A DNA stretch of 64,000 nucleotides, taken from Pseudomonas monsensis (GTDB taxonomy: Bacteria > Pseudomonadota > Gammaproteobacteria > Pseudomonadales > Pseudomonadaceae). Location: positions 913,001 through 977,000 of the forward strand of contig NZ_CP077087.1 of assembly GCF_014268495.2 (NCBI RefSeq), written 5' to 3'. Shown here piece by piece: positions 31,599 through 40,500 of the stretch. The position numbers were made by a program, and so were the translations under genes. The stretch's first letter is position 1; each line of letters begins with the position of its first letter. Under the pieces are notes generated by a model. That model was given only the letters and a program-made list of their open reading frames with translations. It made no database searches and was not told the origin of the DNA.

Positions 31599-32802
31599 CG
31601 CGGGGTTTGACCAGGTCGAGCAGCGTGATCGGCAGCGCCTGGCGCCAGGTGTCGAACTCGCCAAGCGGCTGCGCCTGGGCCACGTGAATGCGCGTCAGCT
31701 CGCCGCCGTGGCGTTCCCGCCAGTGCATCAGGGTGATTTCGCTTTGCAGGGTCACCGCGTTGGCGACCAGTCGCCCGCCGGGTTTGAGCTGCTCCCAGCA
31801 AGTCTCGAACACGCCTTCACGGGTCACACCACCGCCGATGAAGACGGCGTCCGGACGCTCCAGCCCGGCGAGGGCATGCGGTGCCTTGCCGCGAACCAGT
31901 TGCAGGCCGGGCACGCCCAGTGCATCGCGGTTGTGTTCGATCAGTGTCTGCCGGCCCTCATCCGCCTCGATGGCGATGGCGCGGCAACTCGGGTGCGCGC
32001 GCATCCATTCGATGCCGATCGAGCCGCACCCGCCGCCCACGTCCCACAGCAGTTCACCGGGGATTGGCGCGAGGCGGGCGAGGGTGATGGCCCGCACATC
32101 GCGTTTGGTCAGTTGACCGTCGTGCTGAAACGCCGAGTCCGGCAGCCCGGCCAGCCGCGACAGGTGCGGGGCGTGTGCGTCGGCGCGGCATTCAATGGCG
32201 ATCACGTTCAGATCGGCAATCGGCGGGTTGGCCCAGTCATGGGCGTTGCCCGCGATGCGCCGCTCGGCGTCGCCGCCCAGATGTTCCAGCACCCACATCC
32301 GGCTCGCGCCGAAACCGCGCTCGCGCAATAGCTGCGCGACCGCCGCCGGGCTCTGTCCGTCGTTGCTCAGCAACAACAGTCGCACGCCACTGGACAACGG
32401 CGCATTCAGCGCCGCCAGCGGCCGGGCCACCAGCGACAGCGTCACCACGTCCTGCAATGGCCAGCCAAGTCGCGCGGCGGCCAGTGCGCAGGAGGACGGC
32501 GCCGGCAGAATCAGCATCTCGTCGCTCGGCAGTTGCCGCGCGAGGCTGGCGCCGACGCCATAGAACATCGGGTCACCGCTGGCCAGCACGCAGATCGCCT
32601 CCCCACGCCGCTCCAGCACCGGGGCGAGGGCGAACGGGCTCGGCCACAACTGCCGCTCGGCGCGGATGCACACCGGGAGCAAATCCAGCTGCCGCTGGCC
32701 GCCGACGATCCGCGAGGCGCCCATCAGGGCACGCCGGGCATTTTTGCCCAGACCCTTGAAGCCGTCTTCACCGATTCCCACAACCGTCAGCCAGGGTGAC
32801 AT
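31591..32802 (-). CDS. cobL: Precorrin-6Y C5,15-methyltransferase (decarboxylating)
   Basis: 403-residue bifunctional enzyme. The N-terminal CbiE-type domain (V-V-G-I-G-E-D-G start; V-L-A-S-G-D-P-M-F-Y-G-V-G near residue 72) methylates C5. The C-terminal CbiT-type domain (L-W-D-V-G-G-G-C-G-S-I-G-I-E-W near 235; F-I-G-G-G-V-T near 310) methylates C15 and removes the C12 acetate carboxyl. The two domains make one fused CobL, as expected in aerobic-type producers. It is the first gene of its operon, divergent from cobG with 132 bases between starts; no cobalamin riboswitch is recognised there. Confidence 0.95.
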   Translation of the reverse strand: MSPWLTVVGIGEDGFKGLGKNARRALMGASRIVGGQRQLDLLPVCIRAERQLWPSPFALAPVLERRGEAICVLASGDPMFYGVGASLARQLPSDEMLILPAPSSCALAAARLGWPLQDVVTLSLVARPLAALNAPLSSGVRLLLLSNDGQSPAAVAQLLRERGFGASRMWVLEHLGGDAERRIAGNAHDWANPPIADLNVIAIECRADAHAPHLSRLAGLPDSAFQHDGQLTKRDVRAITLARLAPIPGELLWDVGGGCGSIGIEWMRAHPSCRAIAIEADEGRQTLIEHNRDALGVPGLQLVRGKAPHALAGLERPDAVFIGGGVTREGVFETCWEQLKPGGRLVANAVTLQSEITLMHWRERHGGELTRIHVAQAQPLGEFDTWRQALPITLLDLVKPRDA

Positions 32803-32934
32803 CTATATTCCTCTAAACACGCCGTTCCGACGGGCAGACTTTTCATGCCGCCGGACAAAGCAGGCATAATACCGCGCCTTCGCCCGCGAAGCGCCTTTCC
32901 CACGCAGCCGGTCAGCCCCTTGAACGAACGCCCG

Positions 32935-34233
32935 ATGTCCACCGCCTTACGCCCCTCGGCCTGCCCGGGGTTGTTGCGCATTGTCCAGGCGCTGGACGGC
33001 GGCATCTGCCGGATCAAGCTCAATGGCGGTGCGATCAGCGCTGAGCAGGCCGATGCAGTGGCCGATGCTGGCGCACAGTTCGCCGGCGGGGTGATCGAGG
33101 CGACCAATCGCGCCAATCTGCAGATTCGCGGGATCGGTCAGCAGAGCGCGGCACTGATCGACACCCTGCTGGCTGCGGATCTCGGGCCACGCACTGCTGC
33201 CGGCGACGATGTGCGCAACCTGATGCTCAGCCCAGCCGCCGGCATCGACCGGCAGATGCGCCTCGACACCCGTGCACTGGCCGGACAGATTCTCGACACA
33301 CTGCAAAGCCATCCACGTTTCCATGCGTTGAGCGCCAAGTTCGCCGTGCAACTGGACGGCGGCGAAGCGCTGGCGATGCTCGAACATCCCCATGACCTGT
33401 GGTTGTCGGCGTTCGAACGCGACGGTGAAACGTTGCTGGCGTTCGGTCTGGCCGGATGTCCGACGGATCCCGCGGTCGCTGCCGTGTCGCTGGAAAACGG
33501 CCATGCCTTGGTGGTGGCGGTGCTGGAGTTGTTCCTTGAGCGGGCCCGACCCGAGCAGACGCGTATGCGCCATTTGCTCGACGAACTGCCGCTGCTGGCG
33601 TTTCTCGAACAACTGAGATCACGCCTGCCGATCACCGCTATCCGCCATTGGCAGCGCCCCCTGTCAGCGGACAATCTGCACATTGGCGTTCATCCGCAAA
33701 ACACCGCGGGTCTGGTTTACATCGGTGCCGTTCCGCCGCTGGGGCGCCTCGATCCAGCGATGCTGCGCGGTGTCGCACACCTGGCCCGCCAGTTCGGCGA
33801 TGGCAGCCTGCGCTTCACCCCTTGGCAAAGTCTGCTGTTACCGAATGTGCAGGCAACCGACGCGGCTGCCGTCCTGGCGGCGTTTGAGCAACTGAACCTG
33901 CTGACCCGATCCCGCGAGCCGCTGGCACACCTGATTGCCTGCACCGGCTCCAACGGCTGCGGCAAAGGACTGGCCGACACCAAGCAGGATGCCCGGCGGC
34001 TGGCGAGGTTGTTGCCGCAAGCACTGGATGTGCACCTCACCGGCTGTCCGCGCTCCTGCGCCGCCGCGCACCGTGCACCGGCCACCTTGCTGGCGGTCAG
34101 CCCCGGTCATTACGACCTCTATTTTCGCGATGCAACGCTGCCGGGTTTCGGCACGCTGCACGCACGCAACCTTACTATTGAAGCGGCCGCGACCCTGCTC
34201 GACGCCCGCTCCCGGAGCCCCCTTGATGCTTGA
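32935..34233 (+). CDS. cobG: Precorrin-3B synthase
   Basis: 432-residue monooxygenase of the nitrite/sulfite-reductase fold. It uses O2 to make precorrin-3B, marking the aerobic route. Two ferredoxin-like half-domains are seen (N-L-Q-I-R-G-I near 60 and the parallel L-H-I-G-V-H-P-Q near 245), and the [4Fe-4S] binding segment is C-T-G-S-N-G-C-G-K-G with T-G-C-P-R-S-C-A near 370. The start at ATG 32935 gives the usual MSTALRPSACPGLLRIVQ; the frame is open 30 codons further up. It overlaps cobH by eight bases. Confidence 0.94.
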   Translation: MSTALRPSACPGLLRIVQALDGGICRIKLNGGAISAEQADAVADAGAQFAGGVIEATNRANLQIRGIGQQSAALIDTLLAADLGPRTAAGDDVRNLMLSPAAGIDRQMRLDTRALAGQILDTLQSHPRFHALSAKFAVQLDGGEALAMLEHPHDLWLSAFERDGETLLAFGLAGCPTDPAVAAVSLENGHALVVAVLELFLERARPEQTRMRHLLDELPLLAFLEQLRSRLPITAIRHWQRPLSADNLHIGVHPQNTAGLVYIGAVPPLGRLDPAMLRGVAHLARQFGDGSLRFTPWQSLLLPNVQATDAAAVLAAFEQLNLLTRSREPLAHLIACTGSNGCGKGLADTKQDARRLARLLPQALDVHLTGCPRSCAAAHRAPATLLAVSPGHYDLYFRDATLPGFGTLHARNLTIEAAATLLDARSRSPLDA

Positions 34234-34852
34234 TTACATCCGCGACGGTCAGGAGATCTATCGCAACTCCTTCGCGATCATTCGCCGCGAGGCCAATCTG
34301 GCGCGCATCCCGGCCGATCTGGAAAAACTCGCGGTGCGGGTGATCCACGCCTGCGGCATGGTCGAGGCCGTCGACGGTCTGCAATTTTCCGAAGGTGCCG
34401 GCAAGGCCGGGCGTGATGCGCTGGCCGCCGGTGCGCCGATCCTCTGTGATGCGCGGATGGTCTCCGAAGGCGTGACCCGCGCGCGGCTGCCGGCCAACAA
34501 CGAAGTGATCTGCACCTTGCGCGACGACAGCGTGCCGGAGCTGGCCCGTGAGCTGGGCAACACCCGTTCCGCTGCGGCGCTGGAACTTTGGCGTCCGCAC
34601 CTGGAAGGCAGTGTGGTGGTGATCGGCAATGCACCGACCGCACTGTTCTATCTGCTGGAAATGCTCGACGCCGGCGCACCAAAACCGGCGCTGATCCTCG
34701 GCTTCCCGGTGGGCTTCGTCGGCGCCGCCGAATCGAAAGCCGCACTGGCCGCCGACAGCCGTGGCGTACCGTTCGTGATCATGCAGGGCCGCCTCGGTGG
34801 CAGCGCCATGGCGGCCGCCGCCGTCAATGCCCTCGCCACGGAGATCGAATGA
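34226..34852 (+). CDS. cobH: Precorrin-8X methylmutase
   Basis: 208-residue CobH/CbiC enzyme that moves the C11 methyl to C12, giving hydrogenobyrinate. Family marks: D-G-Q-E-I-Y-R-N-S-F near residue 6, the catalytic histidine in R-V-I-H-A-C-G-M near 40, and V-V-I-G-N-A-P-T-A-L-F with G-F-P-V-G-F-V-G-A. It overlaps cobG (eight bases) and cobI (ATGATG/TGA). Confidence 0.95.
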   Translation: MLDYIRDGQEIYRNSFAIIRREANLARIPADLEKLAVRVIHACGMVEAVDGLQFSEGAGKAGRDALAAGAPILCDARMVSEGVTRARLPANNEVICTLRDDSVPELARELGNTRSAAALELWRPHLEGSVVVIGNAPTALFYLLEMLDAGAPKPALILGFPVGFVGAAESKAALAADSRGVPFVIMQGRLGGSAMAAAAVNALATEIE

Positions 34853-35583
34853 TGCAGGCCAAAGGACGTTTGATTGGCCTGGGCGTCGGCCCCGGTGATC
34901 CGGAGCTGATTACCGTCAAGGCCCTGCGCCTGCTGCGCGAATCGCCGGTGGTGGCGTACTTCGTGGCCAAAGGCAAAAAAGGCAACGCATTCGGCATCAT
35001 CGAAGCTCACCTGCAAGCGGCGCAGAATCTGCTGCCGCTGGTGTACCCGGTGACCACCGAAGCGCTGCCGGCGCCATTGTCCTACGAACAAGTGATCAGC
35101 GATTTTTACGATGAAGCTGCCGAAACCGTCGCGGCGCATCTGGATGCCGGCCGTGATGTGGCGGTGATCTGTGAGGGCGATCCGTTCTTCTACGGTTCCT
35201 ACATGTACCTGCATGACCGGCTGGCCACGCGTTACGACGCGCAGGTGGTGCCGGGTGTGTGCTCGATGCTCGGCGGCGCCTCGGTGCTGGGTGCGCCGCT
35301 GGTGTATCGCAATCAAAGCCTGTCGGTGCTTTCCGGCGTGTTGCCTCACGAAGAATTGAAGCGACGTCTGGCCGATGCCGACGCGGCAGTGATCATGAAG
35401 CTGGGGCGCAACTTCCCCAAAGTACGTCAGGTGCTCGAAGAGCTGGGCCTGGCCGAGCGCGCGCTGTACGTCGAACGCGCAACCATGGCCAACCAGAAGA
35501 TCGTGCCGATGGATCAGGTCGAGCCGATGTCCTCGCCGTACTTCTCGCTGATCATTGTGCCGGGCGAACGGTGGCAAGGCTGA
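34849..35583 (+). CDS. cobI: Precorrin-2 C20-methyltransferase
   Basis: 244-residue SAM-dependent class III methyltransferase acting on precorrin-2. Opening G-R-L-I-G-L-G-V-G-P-G-D-P-E-L-I-T-V-K-A and C-E-G-D-P-F-F-Y-G-S-Y near residue 105 form the tetrapyrrole-methylase signature; V-P-G-V-C-S-M-L-G is the second. Two in-frame ATGs (34849, 34852) are possible. It overlaps cobH and touches cobJ (TGATG). Confidence 0.95.
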   Translation: MMQAKGRLIGLGVGPGDPELITVKALRLLRESPVVAYFVAKGKKGNAFGIIEAHLQAAQNLLPLVYPVTTEALPAPLSYEQVISDFYDEAAETVAAHLDAGRDVAVICEGDPFFYGSYMYLHDRLATRYDAQVVPGVCSMLGGASVLGAPLVYRNQSLSVLSGVLPHEELKRRLADADAAVIMKLGRNFPKVRQVLEELGLAERALYVERATMANQKIVPMDQVEPMSSPYFSLIIVPGERWQG

Positions 35584-37283
35584 TGACTCAATCCCCCCCC
35601 GCTATTGTCATTCTCGGTCAGGCCAGCCTGGCCACCGCCCGGCGCATCCAGCAGGTGTATCCGGCAGCGCAGATCCATGGCCTGGCTGGCCGTGTCGAGG
35701 GCGCCGACCTGGTGTATCAGACGTTCGGCGAGACCCTGCGCGAGTTGTATCAACAGGACACGCCGATCATTGCCTTGTGCGCCGCCGGGATTGTCATCCG
35801 CACACTGGCGCCGCTGCTGCTGGAAAAGGGCGTCGAACCTGCCGTGCTTGCGGTGGCCGAAGACGGCAGCGCCGTCGTGCCGCTGCTTGGCGGATTGGGC
35901 GGGGTGAACGTCATGGCGCGTGACATTGCTGCCGGATTACAGGTGACGGCGGCCATTACCACCAGTGGCGAATTGCGGTTTGGTACCTGCCTGCTCAATC
36001 CACCCAGTGGCTACGCGTTGGCTGATCTGGAGGCGGGCAAGCGTTTCGTCTCCGATTTGCTCGCCGGGCACAGCGTGCGCATCGAAGGTGCGGCGCCGTG
36101 GCTGGATCAGGCGCAGTTGCCGCAAGACCCGCAGGCGCAGCGTGCCATTCATGTTGGCAGCGGCGTACGCGCGGCAAGGGCGGATGAATTATTGATCTAT
36201 CCACGCAGTGTCGCGGTGGCGGTCAGCGCCGCCGTTGACGATGTGGCAAATGCTGTACGCGCCAGCTTGCAGCAGGCGAAAGTTGCGCTGCAATCGCTGG
36301 CCTGTCTGGTCGCAGCCGATAGCGAAATCGCTTCTGCGAACCTGCGTGAAGCGGCGCTCGAACTGGGTGTGCCGCTGCGCTTTGTAGCGGCGCAACCGGA
36401 CATCGAAGCCCTTGTGCGCGCCGCCGTGCCCGGGACTGCCGTGGTTACCGCCAACGGCTTGGCCATCGCGGTTGCCGAGCAGCCGTTGCAGGTGTCGAGC
36501 ATCGGTCGCCCGCGCGGGCGTCTGGCGGTGATCGGCCTCGGCCCCGGCGCTGCCGAACTGATGGTGCCGGCGGTCAAGGCTGAATTGGCCCGCGCCACCG
36601 ACGTACTCGGTTATGAAACCTACGTGCGCATGGCCGGCCCGTTTCGCGACGATCAGGTGCAACACTGCACCGACAACCGCGAAGAGATGCAACGTGCCCG
36701 CCACGCCTTCCGCCTGGCCGCTGCCGGCCGTTCGGTGATCGTCGTGTCGTCCGGCGATCCGGGGGTGTTCGCCATGGCGGCGGCGGTGCTCGAAGCGCTG
36801 CATGAATCGAACGATCCGGCCTGGCACAGCGTCGATCTGGAAATCCTGCCGGGTGTTTCAGCGTCTCTCGCAACCGCCGCGCAGGCCGGCGCGCCGCTGG
36901 GTCATGACTTTTGCGTGATGTCGCTGTCGGACAACCTCAAACCGTGGTCGATCATCGAGAAGCGTCTGGATCTGGCCGCAGAAGCGGACCTGGCACTGGC
37001 CTTCTATAATCCGATCTCGCGTGCCCGCCCGTGGCAGCTGGGACGCGCACTGGAGATCGTCGCCCGCCATCGCGTGCCGCAAACCCCGGTGGTGCTGGGG
37101 CGCGATATCGGGCGTCCGGGGCAGACGTTGCGCACCACGACCCTGGGCGAATTGACGCCGGACCAAGTCGACATGCGCACCATGGTGCTGATCGGTTCTT
37201 CGACCACTTGCACGTTCGCGCGCGCCGATGGAAAGACATGGGTTTACACGCCTCGTTGGTATGGTGAAAAGCCTGTTGGTTGA
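35583..37283 (+). CDS. cobJ: CbiG-CobJ fusion: precorrin-3B C17-methyltransferase
   Basis: 566-residue fusion. The N-terminal roughly 310 residues are CbiG-like (C-A-A-G-I-V-I-R-T-L-A-P-L-L near 72, L-L-G-G-L-G-G-V-N near 100, and the C-terminal CbiG part near 200-300). Residues about 315-566 are the CobJ methyltransferase: A-V-I-G-L-G-P-G, V-V-S-S-G-D-P-G-V-F-A-M-A, L-P-G-V-S-A-S, F-Y-N-P-I-S-R-A-R. CobJ methylates C17 and contracts the ring. The CbiG part is of uncertain role in an O2-using pathway. It is the last gene of cobG-cobH-cobI-cobJ, and a strong terminator follows. Confidence 0.94.
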   Translation: MTQSPPAIVILGQASLATARRIQQVYPAAQIHGLAGRVEGADLVYQTFGETLRELYQQDTPIIALCAAGIVIRTLAPLLLEKGVEPAVLAVAEDGSAVVPLLGGLGGVNVMARDIAAGLQVTAAITTSGELRFGTCLLNPPSGYALADLEAGKRFVSDLLAGHSVRIEGAAPWLDQAQLPQDPQAQRAIHVGSGVRAARADELLIYPRSVAVAVSAAVDDVANAVRASLQQAKVALQSLACLVAADSEIASANLREAALELGVPLRFVAAQPDIEALVRAAVPGTAVVTANGLAIAVAEQPLQVSSIGRPRGRLAVIGLGPGAAELMVPAVKAELARATDVLGYETYVRMAGPFRDDQVQHCTDNREEMQRARHAFRLAAAGRSVIVVSSGDPGVFAMAAAVLEALHESNDPAWHSVDLEILPGVSASLATAAQAGAPLGHDFCVMSLSDNLKPWSIIEKRLDLAAEADLALAFYNPISRARPWQLGRALEIVARHRVPQTPVVLGRDIGRPGQTLRTTTLGELTPDQVDMRTMVLIGSSTTCTFARADGKTWVYTPRWYGEKPVG

Positions 37284-37378
37284 TAATAGTGGCGGTAAAC
37301 GCCGAGCCAAGTTGTAAGTAACTTCCCTTGGCGTGACATGCAGTTAATCTTTTGAGTTGAATAATTAGTTTGAATGAG

Positions 37379-37412
37379 AAAGCCGCCAATCATATTGATT
37401 GGCGGCTTTTTG
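37379..37412 (+). terminator. Rho-independent terminator after cobJ
   Basis: The stem AGCCGCCAATC (37381-37391) pairs with GATTGGCGGCT (37397-37407), followed by TTTTT. It lies 95 bases past the cobJ stop and about 180 bases before the first toxin gene, so it insulates the toxin from the cobalamin operon. Confidence 0.88.
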
Positions 37413-37588
37413 CGTGCGGCGGCAGGCTAAATGGAAAGTTAAATATATTGCCGGGTCATTCGCGCGGGCGGGATAAGTGTTATTCGTTGTTTCGCTGGAT
37501 ATTGTTTGAGCTTATTGAAGGTTTGAATGTGCCGTTTTTGCAGAATAGATTTCCTTCCGGTAATTCTATTTAGTCAAGGAAGGTAATA
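37413..37588 (+). other. AT-richer leader upstream of the first toxin gene
   Basis: Base composition drops visibly here (runs such as AAGTTAAATATATTG and GTAATTCTATTTAG) against the GC-rich flanks. The promoter of the toxin gene should lie here, but no confident -35/-10 pair is picked out. A good ribosome-binding site, AAGGAAGG, ends seven bases before ATG 37589. The rest of the 37284-37588 gap holds the cobJ terminator and no gene. Confidence 0.5.
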
Positions 37589-40500
37589 ATGGAAGCTAAC
37601 GATAAGTTGCGCGAGTTCATTTCCGCTGAAGATTACTCGCAAATGCAACAAACACTTGGTGAGTTTACCGGTAGCGCTGAACACACGGCGTTGTCAGAGC
37701 ATTACAACAGGGCTATGCAAACAACCGATCACAACGAAAGACTGCTGTCGGTGAAGCTCTTCAAGGAATTGCTGGAGTTACTGATCAAGCGTAAGACAAC
37801 GCCCGTGTTAGGGGACGTCAAACAGATCAGATCGCAACTGAACAAGTCCATCGCGCGCATGGCGGACACGCTAACCCTGCTCAAGGATGAAGGCCGGCCC
37901 GTGCCGAAAATCATGCACTTTGTCTGGGTCGGTGGCAGTGAAGTCGGCGTCAACCAGCGTGATTACATGAACATCTGGCGCCAGATCCTCGAACCACAGG
38001 GTTACCGGTTCAACCTCTGGTACGACAGCGATGCGTTGCTGGCCTTTGAAATGAACCGGGTGATTCTCGACGCCGCCAGAGTGGATGCGATGGAGGCGGG
38101 AGGCGATACGCTGAGCAAACCCGCGATGTTGTCACAAATGATCGAAGATCGCGCACGGGTGCTGAAACAGCAGATGTTCGCGTTCCTGGAACAACCTCAA
38201 TGGCGCGGTAACGCCGACCAGGCGCGCATTGACTTGATGGTGCGCGCCTACGGCAAGGATCGGGCGACATTGGAAAACTTTCGTCAGCAATGCCTGGAAA
38301 CGCATCGGGCAATGGTCGCAACGGACTTGCAGTTACGTGACGTTCGCCAAGAGTTTGCCGGGCACTTTTTACACGATGTCTACCAGCGTGAAATTGCCAT
38401 GCGTGGCAACTTCGCGGCAGCGAGCGATGTCGTGCGGTTACAGGCCGAGTACCTGGAGGGTGGTCGCTACAGCGACATGGACTACTTGCCGCCGCTGGCC
38501 GAGAAGTTGGGCGCTGTCGATATCAGTGACTTTAACGGCAACCAGCGACTCGGGATTCTGAAACTGCTACTGGATCACAACGAGGCTTTGATGCCGGGGC
38601 GCGATCCACTGCGTTACCTGGAGATAACCGGTGAAATTCCCACTGCGGCCGACGCGGCGCTGACGGCGTTCGCGCACAGTAAGCCGGGTGTCCATGAGAT
38701 CTTCGTTGCACCGAAGGAGCACGCGGCACCGCAAGATGCCATGCGCTTGGGAACGGCTCATGGAAGTGCGGTCACCGGGGAAATGAATGCGCACTTCATC
38801 GCCCATCCAGGCAGTGCCATGGTCATGGCCTACATGCAGATGATCCGCCTGAATTATGACTGCCTGCAGGAAGTCGAGCGTCGATCAATCGTCGCCGGTA
38901 TCGACTTCGCCGATGAGGGGCGTTTGCTGGACGTCATTCAAAACGTCGTGAATGAAATGCAGGCGCTGGGCAAGTTGCCTGATTCCAAGATTCATTTTTC
39001 AGCGTCCAAATTGATTGACGCCATCCGGACCTATTATCAGGACGGGATACGCGTCGATGCGCGAGGCACCATCACCCTTACCGGACCGGGGGCGGCTGCC
39101 GCAGGGCTTACCCGGTATATCGAACAGCATCTGCAACCCGATCAGATCAATGAGATCCGTAGTCGCCTGAAACTGGTCGAGGGCTATAACGTTTCCACTG
39201 AAGAGGAACGGATCTCCGGCTGGACGGTGAATGGCGATGAACATGAATGGCTCAGGAACGAGCAGGAGAAATGGCGCACGGGCAAACTCAAGTCACGTTA
39301 CGTGGGTCAGTTGGCCGGGTTGCTCAGGCAGCATACGCTGACCTTCAAACAAGGCTGGCCGGTCATTGAAGGCAAACCGGTGCTGTTGACCTCGGTACTG
39401 CAGCAACTGATTGATGACCTCGGTGAACCGTTCACTCGCGCAATGAGAGACAAGTTGAGTGGTGACATTAACTTCCCGATAGCGTTTTCCATCGACTTCG
39501 ACAGTCGTGAGCAAATACGCACACAACCGGCAGGTGAGATTCCCGTTTCTCTGGGGGCTGAACCCACCAGCAACCTCAACGAACTGTTTTCGCACGTGGC
39601 CCACGGCTCTCTGTTGGCTGAGCAGTTGAGTCCTTTGCAGCGCGTCATGCTCGGTGGCCTGTTTGGCGCGACGAGCCTGGATGCCAGCGGGTTCGCCGGC
39701 GCCTGGCAGAACGTCATGAGCATTGCCCGGGATACCTCCGATGAAGGCTTGTTCGCCCGTTATAACGCGATTGAAAAGGTATTGGTCGAGCGCCAGTCGC
39801 CGGCCTTCGAGGCCGCACTGGCGCGGGGCGTGGCGAACGGCACGCACACGTCGCGCGTGCTCAAGGCGCTGGCGATGAATGACGCGCTGACACTGAAGCA
39901 ATGGGGCGAGCGCATCGGACACATCCATCGTACCGCGCAGCGTGAATACACCACCCGGATCCTCAAGCGCAGCGCACGGGTGCGCGAAGGGTTTTTCCAG
40001 GCCGGTGCGCTTTCCAGCAGGCAGGTGCCCCAGGATCTGTTGATGCTCGGCACGGGTGACCCGGGGCGGCGCTGCTATCCGCTGGCGCTGTTGATGGGCG
40101 CAGCCATGGCGGCCGGTGAGCCGGCCGAACGTGCACTGGTTGCGCGTGTCGGTCATGCTGCGCAACATCCGCAGGACGTTGAGTCGCAGGCGTTGTTGAA
40201 CGCATTGGGTGAGCTTCAGGACGTTTCCGGCAAGGCCTTTGGAGAGTCACGAGGCTTACAGCGCCTCGACAGCGTGATGCAGACGCTGGCGGCGAAAACC
40301 GCGCCGACCGTCCTGCTGCTCGACACCGGTAATCATGCGCTGCTGGTCGCCAACGTGCAGGTGGGCGAGCAAACGTTCTATCGTTTTTATGACCCTAACT
40401 TTGCGCTCTATACCTTTGCCGGGCACGCCGATTTAAAACTCGGCGTGGAGCATTACCTGAATGACAGCCAGCACGCATTGGCCACGCTTTACGGTTTGGG

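Noticed and set aside
32803..32934. Cobalamin riboswitch between cobL and cobG
   Set aside because: The gap is too short and no B12-box-like segment is seen.
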